From Candidatus Limnocylindria bacterium (GTDB taxonomy: Bacteria; Chloroflexota; Limnocylindria; QHBO01): a stretch of 9,716 nt of DNA. The stretch spans positions 1 to 9,716 of the forward strand of contig JASLBU010000057.1 in NCBI GenBank assembly GCA_030146365.1. The letters are read 5' to 3'. Below, in pieces: positions 1 to 6,405 of the stretch (position 1 is the stretch's first letter; each line of letters begins with the position of its first letter). The notes beneath the pieces were generated by a model. The model saw only the letters and a program-made list of their open reading frames with translations, had not been told where the DNA came from and did no database searches. A program made the translations under genes and the position numbers.

Positions 1-356
1 GCGGTCTGGCGGCGCTCGACGGGGTGCATCTCACGGGCCATCCCGCCTCCCGGTTGCCGAACTCGGCGTCGGTGGTGATCGAAGGCGTGGAGGGCGGGGA
101 CCTCGTCGCGGCGCTCGACCTGGAGGGCGTCGAGGCCAGCACCGGGAGCGCCTGCACCACCGGCAGCGTCGAGCCCTCGCACGTGCTCATCGCGATGGGC
201 CTCGACCCCGAGCTCGCGCACGGCTCGCTCCGCCTGACCATCGGCCGCATGACCGGCCCCAACGACCTGGACCGAGCGCTGGACGCGGTCGCGTCGTGCC
301 TGGCGCGGCTGCGCGGCGTGGCGGCGGCGATCCCGACCGCGGTGGTGACCGCGTGA
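1..356 (+). CDS. Cysteine desulfurase (NifS/IscS class), C-terminal fragment cut by the window edge
   Basis: This is the last ~117 residues of a PLP-dependent cysteine desulfurase, read from base 3. The enzyme removes sulfur from L-cysteine and holds it as a persulfide for delivery to acceptors such as MnmA. The active-site loop is plain: STGSACTTGS, with the persulfide cysteine encoded at 153-155, followed by EPSHVLIAMG and then GSLRLTIGR, the arginine-bearing substrate-binding segment of the family. The PLP lysine lies upstream, outside the window. The stop TGA at 354-356 overlaps the mnmA GTG start by four bases, so the two are translationally coupled. In Bacillus, YrvO, encoded next to mnmA, passes sulfur to it directly, and I infer the same here. 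NifS, IscS and the YrvO group cannot be told apart from this fragment. Family assignment is secure. Confidence 0.95.
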   Translation, partial: GLAALDGVHLTGHPASRLPNSASVVIEGVEGGDLVAALDLEGVEASTGSACTTGSVEPSHVLIAMGLDPELAHGSLRLTIGRMTGPNDLDRALDAVASCLARLRGVAAAIPTAVVTA

Positions 357-1441
357 GCCGGATCGTGGCCGCCATGAGCGGCGGCGTCGACTCGTCGGTG
401 GCAGCGGCGATCCTCGCGCGGGAGCACCGCGACGACGAGGTCATCGGCGTCTGGATGCGGACCCACGGCGACCTGCCGGAGGGCTACGAGCTCAGCCGCT
501 CGTGCTGCTCGCCGGACGCAGCCGACGATGCTCGCCGCGTGGCGCAGCTACTGGGCATTCCGTTCTTCATCCTCAACGTGGAGAAGGAGTTCGGCGCGCG
601 GGTCATCGACGCCTTCGTGGACTCCTACCTGGAGGGATCGACGCCGAACCCGTGCCAGGCGTGCAACCAGTACATCAAGTTCGACGAGCTGCTGAAGCGG
701 GGCCTGGCCGCCTATGGCGCCGATGCGGTCGCGACCGGCCACTACGCGCGCCTGGAGCACCGCGATGGGCGCTGGCGCCTGATGCGGGCCGCCGATGCGG
801 ACAAGGACCAGACGTACTTCCTCTGGGTGCTCGACCAGGACCAGCTCGGGCGCACGCGCTTCCCGCTCGGCGAGCTGACGAAGCCCGAGGTGCGGTCCAT
901 GGCCGCCGACCTGACGCTCCCCACGGCGCACAAGCCTGAGAGCCAGGAGATCTGCTTCGTTCCCCTCGGCGACTATCGCGAGCTGCTGGAGGAGCGACGG
1001 GGGTATGCCGGCGAGCCGGGTCCAATCGTCGACGCCGCCGGCACGTGGCTCGGCACGCATACCGGGTACGCGCATTACACGGTGGGGCAGCGCCATGGTC
1101 TGGGCGTGGCGCTGGGCGAGGCGGTCTACGTCCGCGAGGTCCAGCCGGCCACGAACACGGTGGTGATCGGCCGGCGCGAGGAGGTTGCACAGCGTACCTT
1201 CACGGTCGACGGTGCCCGGTTCACCGCCGGCGAGCCACCCGCCGAACGATTCGCAGCCTCCGTTCGCATCCGTCACCGGGCACCCGACGTCGCCGCCGAG
1301 CTGACGATGATAGGCCGCGACCGGTTCATGGTCGAGACCGCGGACCCGGTGTGGGCTCCGGCACCCGGACAGGCGGCGGTGCTGTACGACGGGCAGGAGT
1401 GCCTCGGCGGAGGGCGCATCGCGCGCCATCCGCGCGACTGA
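353..1441 (+). CDS. mnmA: tRNA-specific 2-thiouridylase MnmA
   Basis: MnmA (TrmU) adenylates U34 of Lys, Glu and Gln tRNAs and replaces O2 with sulfur to give 2-thiouridine; it is cytosolic. The 362-residue product has the usual length. The ATP pyrophosphatase P-loop SGGVDSS is at residues 9-15. NPCQACNQYIKF at 99-110 carries the catalytic cysteine (C104 by alignment to E. coli C102) and an additional C101. ATGHYAR is at ~127-133, KDQTYFL at 151-157, PESQEICF at 195-202 with the second active-site cysteine C201, and YTVGQRHGLGV at 242-252. I chose GTG at 353 because the P-loop then begins eight residues in, as in homologues, and because GGTGG at 341-345 could act as ribosome binding site. The longer frame opening at 296 adds 19 low-complexity residues. 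CC at 51-52 in RSCCSPDAADDARRVA matches the subgroup whose consensus there contains CCS. The C-terminal beta-barrel runs from about 255 to the end. Confidence 0.96.
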   Translation: MSRIVAAMSGGVDSSVAAAILAREHRDDEVIGVWMRTHGDLPEGYELSRSCCSPDAADDARRVAQLLGIPFFILNVEKEFGARVIDAFVDSYLEGSTPNPCQACNQYIKFDELLKRGLAAYGADAVATGHYARLEHRDGRWRLMRAADADKDQTYFLWVLDQDQLGRTRFPLGELTKPEVRSMAADLTLPTAHKPESQEICFVPLGDYRELLEERRGYAGEPGPIVDAAGTWLGTHTGYAHYTVGQRHGLGVALGEAVYVREVQPATNTVVIGRREEVAQRTFTVDGARFTAGEPPAERFAASVRIRHRAPDVAAELTMIGRDRFMVETADPVWAPAPGQAAVLYDGQECLGGGRIARHPRD

Positions 1442-1454
1442 GCCGCCGATCCGG

Positions 1455-1733
1455 ATGGCGCTCGCGCCATTGCTCATCTGGGTGCCCGCGCTGGCGCTCG
1501 TCAACCTGCTGCTGTTCATCGCGGTTCGTGGTCGGTGGGGCCGCATCGTGATCGCCCTGGCGGTCGCGTCGCTGGCGGGCGTGCTGCTCGGCAACTGGCT
1601 CGGGGAGGCCATGGGCATCGAGGTGCTGCGAATCGGAGACATGAACGTGCTGGCAGCCTCGGTGCTGGCACAGGCGTTCATGGTGGCCGTGACGCTGCTG
1701 GGCGCGCTCGGTCCGATCCGGGTGGAGGACTGA
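1455..1733 (+). CDS. Small three-helix membrane protein, unknown function
   Basis: This encodes a 92-residue, very hydrophobic protein that I do not recognise. Three membrane segments can be read: about residues 5-24 (PLLIWVPALALVNLLLFIAV), 29-47 (starting RIVIALAVASLAG) and 63-84 (from NVLAASVLAQAF to LLGALG). A short basic loop, RGRWGR at 25-30, separates the first two, and the tail is acidic (RVED). It starts 13 bases after mnmA stops, with no convincing ribosome binding site, so translation may depend on read-through from mnmA. Codon use resembles the neighbours: third positions are mostly G or C. The hydrophobic pattern over the full frame and the tight fit between mnmA and the next gene support a real gene. 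No catalytic motif is visible. Plausible roles are a small inner-membrane accessory or holin-like protein, but nothing here decides. Confidence 0.72.
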   Translation: MALAPLLIWVPALALVNLLLFIAVRGRWGRIVIALAVASLAGVLLGNWLGEAMGIEVLRIGDMNVLAASVLAQAFMVAVTLLGALGPIRVED

Positions 1734-1775
1734 ACGTCACGGGCCAGGGAGCGTCGCCCCGAGGTGTGCGCGGTG

Positions 1776-1781
1776 TACCCT
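1776..1781 (+). promoter_or_regulatory. Candidate -10 box (TACCCT) for a leaderless DUF948 transcript
   Basis: TACCCT fits the TAnnnT core and lies six bases before ATG 1788, the spacing expected if transcription starts at the start codon itself. There is no good Shine-Dalgarno sequence before that ATG. No clear -35 element is seen 16-18 bases upstream. AT-rich hexamers are rare in this DNA, which adds some weight, but the call rests on one short motif and its position. Confidence 0.35.
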
Positions 1782-1787
1782 CCCGCC

Positions 1788-2159
1788 ATGGACCTCGCCC
1801 TCGCCATCTTCAACATCGGGGCCGGCCTCGGCGTGCTGGCCGCCGGCATCGCGCTCGCCTACCTGGCATGGCAGGCAACGCCGCTCATTCGGGAATCGCG
1901 CCTGCTCGCGACCGAGGTTCGCCGGCTTGCGCGGACCACTGACCAGGAGCTCAGGCCGATCCTGGCCCACACCCGCGAACTGACGAGCAACGTCGAAGTG
2001 CTCAGCGAGGACGTGGCGGTGAAGCTGGACCGCCTGACGGACCTGATGAACGCCCTGCAGGCCAGCCTCGAGCGCGGACAGCTGACTCTGGTTACGGGAC
2101 GACGTACCGAGCGGCCGGTAGAATCCTCGCAAACGCGAGAGGACGATCGAGGCGCATGA
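1788..2159 (+). CDS. DUF948 / YtxG-like membrane-anchored coiled-coil protein
   Basis: This 123-residue protein has an N-terminal membrane segment (about 3-26, starting LALAIFNIGAGLGVLA) followed by a polar helical region to about residue 100. That region has heptad-like leucine and valine spacing (LLATEVRRLARTT, LTSNVEVLSEDVAVKLDRL, LMNALQASL) and then a charged, unstructured tail. This is the architecture of DUF948 proteins, for which Bacillus YtxG is the reference. The next gene is a YtxH-like protein, as in the Bacillus ytxGH pair, which is under general-stress control in that organism. I prefer ATG 1788 over GTG 1764 because the membrane segment then starts at once and the -10-like TACCCT sits six bases upstream. 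The stop overlaps the next ATG (ATGA). Biochemical function is not known for the family; an envelope-associated scaffold is an inference. Confidence 0.8.
   Translation: MDLALAIFNIGAGLGVLAAGIALAYLAWQATPLIRESRLLATEVRRLARTTDQELRPILAHTRELTSNVEVLSEDVAVKLDRLTDLMNALQASLERGQLTLVTGRRTERPVESSQTREDDRGA
2119..2124 (+). promoter_or_regulatory. Candidate internal -10 box (TAGAAT) upstream of the YtxH-like gene
   Basis: TAGAAT is one base off the TATAAT consensus and stands out in this GC-rich sequence. It lies inside the end of the DUF948 gene, so a transcript from it would begin near 2131 and reach ATG 2156 with a ~25-base leader containing AGAGGA (2138-2143). There is no recognisable -35 element. A small inverted repeat, CTCGC-AAAC-GCGAG (2126-2139), lies immediately downstream. 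It could also be codon coincidence, since it is within coding sequence. Confidence 0.28.
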
Positions 2160-2398
2160 ACGATTCCGGATTCGGCAGCTTCCTGGCAGGCGTCGTCATC
2201 GGTGGCTTGATCGGCGCCGCGCTCGGTCTGCTGCTCGCACCTCAGACCGGCGAGGAGTTCCGAGAGCACGTGGGCGAGTTCGTGGACAGCAAGAAGGCGG
2301 GCTGGGACGACGCCGTGAACGAGGGACGCGCTGCCGCCGAGCAGGCGCGTGCCGACATGGTCGGCAGCCAGGGCGCAGCCGAGGGTGCTGCGCTGTAA
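2156..2398 (+). CDS. YtxH-like small glycine-zipper membrane protein
   Basis: This 80-residue protein has one N-terminal membrane helix with regular small residues (FLAGVVIGGLIGAALGLLLAP, about residues 9-29) followed by QTGEEFREHV and a charged alanine-rich helix to the end. The GALIGAALGLLLAPxSGxE pattern is the hallmark of the YtxH family (general-stress proteins of unknown biochemical role). It follows the DUF948/YtxG-like gene with a four-base ATGA overlap, reproducing the Bacillus ytxG-ytxH order and supporting both assignments. The outer half (KKAGWDDAVNEGRAAAEQARADM) is amphipathic and could pair with the YtxG-like coiled coil, which is inference. The stop TAA is 31 bases before a strong hairpin, suggesting that the short-protein segment may end there. 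Confidence 0.85.
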   Translation: MNDSGFGSFLAGVVIGGLIGAALGLLLAPQTGEEFREHVGEFVDSKKAGWDDAVNEGRAAAEQARADMVGSQGAAEGAAL

Positions 2399-2429
2399 CG
2401 CACCCGAACCGACCCCAGCCAGAGCAGGA

Positions 2430-2458
2430 ACGAGAGCCGGTGGGTCGCCGGCTCTCGT
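2430..2458 (+). terminator. Strong GC-rich hairpin between the YtxH-like gene and alaS (terminator or leader structure)
   Basis: Bases 2430-2440 (ACGAGAGCCGG) pair perfectly with 2448-2458 (CCGGCTCTCGT). The stem can extend by a T-G wobble and a G-C pair to 13 bp with a GGT triloop at 2443-2445. It lies 31 bases after the YtxH-like stop and ends one base before a possible GTG (2460) and 13 bases before the chosen alaS ATG (2472). There is no run of T after it, so it is not a classical Rho-independent terminator. T-less stems are reported as terminators in some GC-rich bacteria. Alternatively it could act in the alaS 5' leader. There is no space for, and no sign of, a T-box. Confidence 0.55.
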
Positions 2459-2471
2459 CGTGAGTACGACG

Positions 2472-5111
2472 ATGGACGAACCGACGCAGACGAAGACCGC
2501 GGCCGACATCCGCGAGGGATTCCAGCGCTTCTTCGAGGAGCGCGGCCACACCCGCGTGCCCTCGGCGCCACTGCTCGCTGGCGACGACCCCACGCTCATG
2601 TTCGTGAACTCGGGCATGGCGCCCTTCAAGCGCGTGCTCACCGGCGAGGAGAAGCGAGACTACGTCCGCGCCGTCGACTCCCAGGTTTGCCTGCGCGTCG
2701 CCGGCAAGCACAACGACTTCGAGGAGGTCGGCCGCACGCCGCGGCATCAGACGCTCTTCGAGATGCTCGGCAACTGGAGCTTCGGTGACTACTTTAAGCG
2801 GGAGGCGATCCACTGGGGCTGGGAGTTCCTGACCCGCGAGCTCGGCCTGGATCCGACCCGGATCGCGGCGACCGTGTACACCGACGACGACGAGGCCCAC
2901 CGGGTGTGGGCCGACGAGATCGGCCTTCCGGCGGAGCGACTCGTTCGCTGGGGCAACATCGCCGAGGGTGACGAGAAGAACTTCTGGCGGATGGGCGACA
3001 CCGGCCCGTGCGGCCCGTGCAGTGAGCTCCACTACGACCGCGGCGCCCACCTTTCGGAAGGCCCGCATTGCCTCCCGGACCACTCGGAGACCTGCCCGCG
3101 CTGGCTCGAGATCTGGAATCTGGTCTTCATGGAGTACGACCGCGCCGCCGACGGCAGCCTGACCCCACTCCCGTTCCGCAGCGTGGACACCGGGATGGGG
3201 CTCGAGCGGGTCACGAGCGTCGTGCAGGGCGTCGACTCCAACTACCGGACCGACCTCTTCGTGCCGATCATCGAGCGGCTGGCGGCGTTCATCGGCCACG
3301 ACCCGGACACCGTCGAGAGCGAGCGGTTCAGCTACCAGGTCGTTGCCGATCACTCGCGGGCCATGACGTTCCTGATCGGCGAAGGGGTGCAGCCCTCGAA
3401 CGAGGGCGCGGGGTACGTGCTCCGCCGGATCATGCGCCGCGCGGTCCGGCACGGCCGGCTGCTCGGCATCGGCGGCCCGTTCCTGGGGGAGACGTGCAGC
3501 GTGGTGATCGACCTGATGGGCCCGGCGTACCCGGCGCTCGCGAAGGCCCGGGGCGAGATCCTCAGTGCGGTCGGCGCCGAGGAAGAGAAGTTCGCGCGGA
3601 CGCTGGAGGCCGGGTCGACCCGTCTCGACCAGCTCGTCGCGCGCGGTGGCCAGATCAGTGGCGCCGACGCGTTCCGCCTCCACGACACGTTCGGCTTCCC
3701 GATCGACCTCACGGTCGAGATGGCCGCCGAACGCGACGTGACGGTCGATCGCGCGGGGTTCGAGGAGGCGATGGCGGAGCAGCGGCGACGGTCCCGGGGG
3801 GAGAAGCGGGCCGGGCTCCAACTGCCCCCGGAGGCGTCCTCGTTGCGCAGCGAGTTCATCGGCTACCCGAACGTCACCTCCGGCGATGATCTCCGCGTGC
3901 TGGCGGTGGTCCCCGGCGAGCCGACCGCGGTGGTGCTCGACCGGACGCCGTTCTACGCGGAGGGCGGGGGACAGGTCGGCGACCGCGGTCTCCTGCATGC
4001 GCCGGGCGGCCGGCTCGAGGTCGCCGACACCCAGCGCGTCGGCGACGCCATCGTCCACCTGGGAGCGCTGTCCGGCGAGATGCGCGTCGGCGACACGGTG
4101 CGAGCCGAGGTGGACGAGGGCCGCCGATGGGGAGCTGCGCGCAACCACACCGGCACGCACCTGCTGCACCGTGCCCTCCGTGACGTCCTCGGCGAGCAGG
4201 CGAAGCAGGCCGGCTCGTGGGTGGCGCCCGAGGGGCTGCGGTTCGATTTTCCGGCGCAGGTGGCGACCCCCCGGGACGCGCTGCGGGAGGTGGAGCGCCT
4301 CGTGAACGCACAGGTCCGGCGTGACGCCGTCGTCCACCCCGAGCACATGCCGATGACGGAGGCGCAGGCGTTGGGCGCCGACATGTTCTTCGGCGAGAAG
4401 TACCTTCCCGAGTCGGTGCGGGTGGTCCAGGTCGACGGCTACAGCAAGGAGCTGTGCGGCGGCACGCATGTCGCGAGCACCGGGCAGATCGGCTCGTTCG
4501 TGATCACCGGCGAGTCGAGCATCGGCGCTGGCCTGCGCCGTATCGAGGCGGTGACCGGGGAGGCGGCCACCGAGCTGGTCGCCGAGCGGCTGGAGGCCCT
4601 CCGTTCGGTTGCGCAGCTGCTCGGCGAGCGGGAGGAGAACGTCCCTCGCCGCGTCGAGGGCCTGCTGGCTCGGCTGCGGGAAGCGGAGAAGGCGGCGAAG
4701 GCGCCGCGCGCCGGGGCAGCCACGCGACTCGATGCGGCCGCCGCCCTCCACGGGGCGCAACAGGCTGGCAACGCCAGGGTGGTCGTGCAGGCCTACCACG
4801 ACGCGGACGCGACCGCGCTGCGTACCCTCGCGGACGAGCTGCGCGGCATGACCGGCCGCTTCGTCGCGGTTCTCGGGGGCGCCGCCGAGGGAAAGCCGTC
4901 GCTGCTGGTCGCCGCCTCGCGAGACCTCGCGGCCGAGGGCTTCGATGCCGGCTCGGTCGTCCGGGGGGCGGCCGCGTTGATCGGCGGAGGTGGCGGCGGA
5001 CGGCCCGAGCTTGCCCAGGCCGGCGGGAAGGATGCCGCGCGGCTGGACGACGCGCTGCGTGAGGCCGCTCGCCTCGCGCTCGAATCGCTCCAGCGGATCG
5101 AGACCGCCTGA
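2472..5111 (+). CDS. alaS: Alanyl-tRNA synthetase
   Basis: AlaRS attaches alanine to tRNA-Ala and hydrolyses mischarged Ser- and Gly-tRNA-Ala. The 879-residue product is full length and the domains are in order. The class II aminoacylation core spans about 1-270, with FVNSGMAPFK (44-53), VCLRVAGKHNDFEEVGRTPR (72-91), the motif 2 region RHQTLFEMLGNWSFGDYF (91-108) and a motif 3-like stretch NEGAGYVLRRI (310-320). The tRNA-binding domain contains DHSRAMTF (from 293). The editing domain has zinc ligands H559 and H563 in NHTGTHLLH, and C662 and H666 in CGGTH. The C-Ala domain ends with a glycine run and GRPELAQAGGKD (about 838-854). ATG 2472 is preferred: GTGAG at 2460-2464 is a possible weak ribosome binding site seven bases upstream. 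GTG 2460 would add VSTT but leaves no binding site outside the hairpin. The long frame upstream to 2349 runs through the YtxH-like gene and is not used. The FtsA-like gene starts seven bases downstream, so they are probably co-transcribed. Confidence 0.97.
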   Translation: MDEPTQTKTAADIREGFQRFFEERGHTRVPSAPLLAGDDPTLMFVNSGMAPFKRVLTGEEKRDYVRAVDSQVCLRVAGKHNDFEEVGRTPRHQTLFEMLGNWSFGDYFKREAIHWGWEFLTRELGLDPTRIAATVYTDDDEAHRVWADEIGLPAERLVRWGNIAEGDEKNFWRMGDTGPCGPCSELHYDRGAHLSEGPHCLPDHSETCPRWLEIWNLVFMEYDRAADGSLTPLPFRSVDTGMGLERVTSVVQGVDSNYRTDLFVPIIERLAAFIGHDPDTVESERFSYQVVADHSRAMTFLIGEGVQPSNEGAGYVLRRIMRRAVRHGRLLGIGGPFLGETCSVVIDLMGPAYPALAKARGEILSAVGAEEEKFARTLEAGSTRLDQLVARGGQISGADAFRLHDTFGFPIDLTVEMAAERDVTVDRAGFEEAMAEQRRRSRGEKRAGLQLPPEASSLRSEFIGYPNVTSGDDLRVLAVVPGEPTAVVLDRTPFYAEGGGQVGDRGLLHAPGGRLEVADTQRVGDAIVHLGALSGEMRVGDTVRAEVDEGRRWGAARNHTGTHLLHRALRDVLGEQAKQAGSWVAPEGLRFDFPAQVATPRDALREVERLVNAQVRRDAVVHPEHMPMTEAQALGADMFFGEKYLPESVRVVQVDGYSKELCGGTHVASTGQIGSFVITGESSIGAGLRRIEAVTGEAATELVAERLEALRSVAQLLGEREENVPRRVEGLLARLREAEKAAKAPRAGAATRLDAAAALHGAQQAGNARVVVQAYHDADATALRTLADELRGMTGRFVAVLGGAAEGKPSLLVAASRDLAAEGFDAGSVVRGAAALIGGGGGGRPELAQAGGKDAARLDDALREAARLALESLQRIETA

Positions 5112-5118
5112 CGCGATC

Positions 5119-6405
5119 GTGACGGCCGCTCGCGACCTGTGGAGCCGCGTCGCCGATCGCGTTCAACGCGCGGCGCGGCGCGGCTCGTCCCCGGCGATCG
5201 CCGCGCTCGACATCGGTACCGAGTTCGCCAAGGCGCTCGTCGTGAGTGTCGAGCACGACGCGGACGGGCGGCTGGTCGGCGTGGTGCGCGGGGCGGGACG
5301 GCAGCGCCAGGGACTGGCGCACATGCAGTCCGGGACCGTCAGCGACATCGACGCGGTCGTGGCCAACTGCCGCGCCGCCATGGATGCCGCGGCGTCGACA
5401 GCCGGTCGCCGGCCGTCGGCCGCGGTCATCGGCATCGCGGGCGAGCTCGTGAAGGGCGCGACCAGCATCTCGACCGCGCGGCGCGACGACCCGCGCCGGC
5501 CGCTAGACGAGACGGAGCTGGAGCGGCTCGTGGGGGGCGCGCAGACGGGCGCGCTTCGAGAGGCGGAGGAGCGGATTCGCTGGGAGTCCGGTGTCGACCG
5601 GCTGGATGTGCGCCTCGTCCACGCCGCCATCGTGGAGATGCGGATCGACGGTTACCCGGTGAGCAACCCCATCGGCTTCACCGGCGCACAGGTGGAACTG
5701 CACCTGTTCAACGCGTTCGCGCCGATGGTGCACCTCGGCGCGCTTCAGTCGGTGGCGACCGCGCTCGGCCTCGAGCTGCTGGGCGTGATCGCGGAACCGT
5801 ACGCGGTGGCCACCTGCCTGGATCCTGGTGAGCTGGGCGACGCCGGGGCGGTGTTCGTCGACATCGGCGGTGGGACGACCGACGTCGCCCTCGTGCGAGG
5901 GGGCGGCATCAGCGGCACGAAGATGCTTGCCCTGGGCGGCCGAGCCTTCACGAAGGGCCTGGTCGAGCGACTGGGCCTCTCGTTCACCGACGCGGAAGCC
6001 GCGAAGCTGGCAGCAGCGGGCGCTCCGCCGCATGTCGGGGAAACGCTGCTCGAGGACGCGCGCATCTGGCGGGACGGCGTCGAGCTCATGATCGGCGAGC
6101 TGGCGGGCGGCGAGCTGCTCCCCGGACGCATCCTGCTCTGCGGAGGAGGGGCGGATCTGCCACAGATCCAGGCCGTGCTGGGCGAGGATGAGGGATGGTG
6201 GCGGCGACTGCCGTTCTCACGCCGCCCGAAGGTGCGAGCGCTGGCTCCCGATGAGGTCGTCGGCCTGCGCGACGCGACCGGCAGCCTCGGCACGCGCCAG
6301 GACGTCACGCCGATGGCCCTGGCGCACCAGGCGCTCATCCTCGATGCCGGCTTGTCCGCCGGCGACCGCGCCATGCGCGGCGTCGTGCGCGAGATGGGCC
6401 TGTGA
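5119..6405 (+). CDS. FtsA-like actin-fold ATPase
   Basis: This 428-residue protein has the actin/HSP70 nucleotide fold: phosphate-1 loop ALDIGTEFAK (~29-38), phosphate-2 loop VFVDIGGGTTDV (245-256) and adenosine motif ILLCGGGADL (338-347). The segment between has FtsA/SHS2-like features: AAVIGIAGELVKG, then VDRLDVRLVHAAIVEMRIDGYPV and NPIGFTGAQVELHLFNA. FtsA tethers FtsZ to the membrane; PilM is the relative in type IV pili. I see FtsA-type more than PilM-type features, but no ftsZ or pil genes are here. The N-terminus (TAARDLWSRVADRVQRAARRG, residues 2-22) can form a basic amphipathic helix, with L7, W8, V11 and V15 on one face, which could bind membrane; the C-terminus shows no such helix. 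GTG 5119 is chosen because it lies just after alaS, avoids a large overlap, and places the first loop where expected. Its stop overlaps the next GTG by four bases. Confidence 0.85.
   Translation: MTAARDLWSRVADRVQRAARRGSSPAIAALDIGTEFAKALVVSVEHDADGRLVGVVRGAGRQRQGLAHMQSGTVSDIDAVVANCRAAMDAAASTAGRRPSAAVIGIAGELVKGATSISTARRDDPRRPLDETELERLVGGAQTGALREAEERIRWESGVDRLDVRLVHAAIVEMRIDGYPVSNPIGFTGAQVELHLFNAFAPMVHLGALQSVATALGLELLGVIAEPYAVATCLDPGELGDAGAVFVDIGGGTTDVALVRGGGISGTKMLALGGRAFTKGLVERLGLSFTDAEAAKLAAAGAPPHVGETLLEDARIWRDGVELMIGELAGGELLPGRILLCGGGADLPQIQAVLGEDEGWWRRLPFSRRPKVRALAPDEVVGLRDATGSLGTRQDVTPMALAHQALILDAGLSAGDRAMRGVVREMGL

Noticed and set aside
296..352. Upstream extension of mnmA from 296
   Set aside because: It would overlap the desulfurase by 61 bases and add a GC-driven tail before the P-loop; GTG 353 fits homologue length.
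548..1849. 433-codon minus-strand frame opposite mnmA and the small membrane gene
   Set aside because: mnmA is unambiguous on the + strand; this frame has no domain and no start context.
2399..2471. T-box or other riboswitch controlling alaS
   Set aside because: The spacer is only 73 bases and contains a single hairpin; there is no T-box sequence or specifier-loop structure.
2196..4799. 867-codon open frame on the minus strand opposite alaS
   Set aside because: It lies almost wholly opposite an intact, motif-complete alaS. Long antisense frames are expected in GC-rich coding DNA, and the translation is arginine/leucine/alanine-rich without a recognisable domain.
4990..5118. Upstream extension of the FtsA-like gene from 4990
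   Set aside because: It overlaps the conserved C-Ala domain of alaS and adds 43 proline/arginine-rich residues unlike an FtsA N-terminus.
5119..6405. Calling the actin-fold gene ftsA or pilM outright
   Set aside because: There is no ftsZ/ftsQ or pilNOP neighbour, and the C-terminal membrane helix of true FtsA is not visible, so only FtsA-like is supported.
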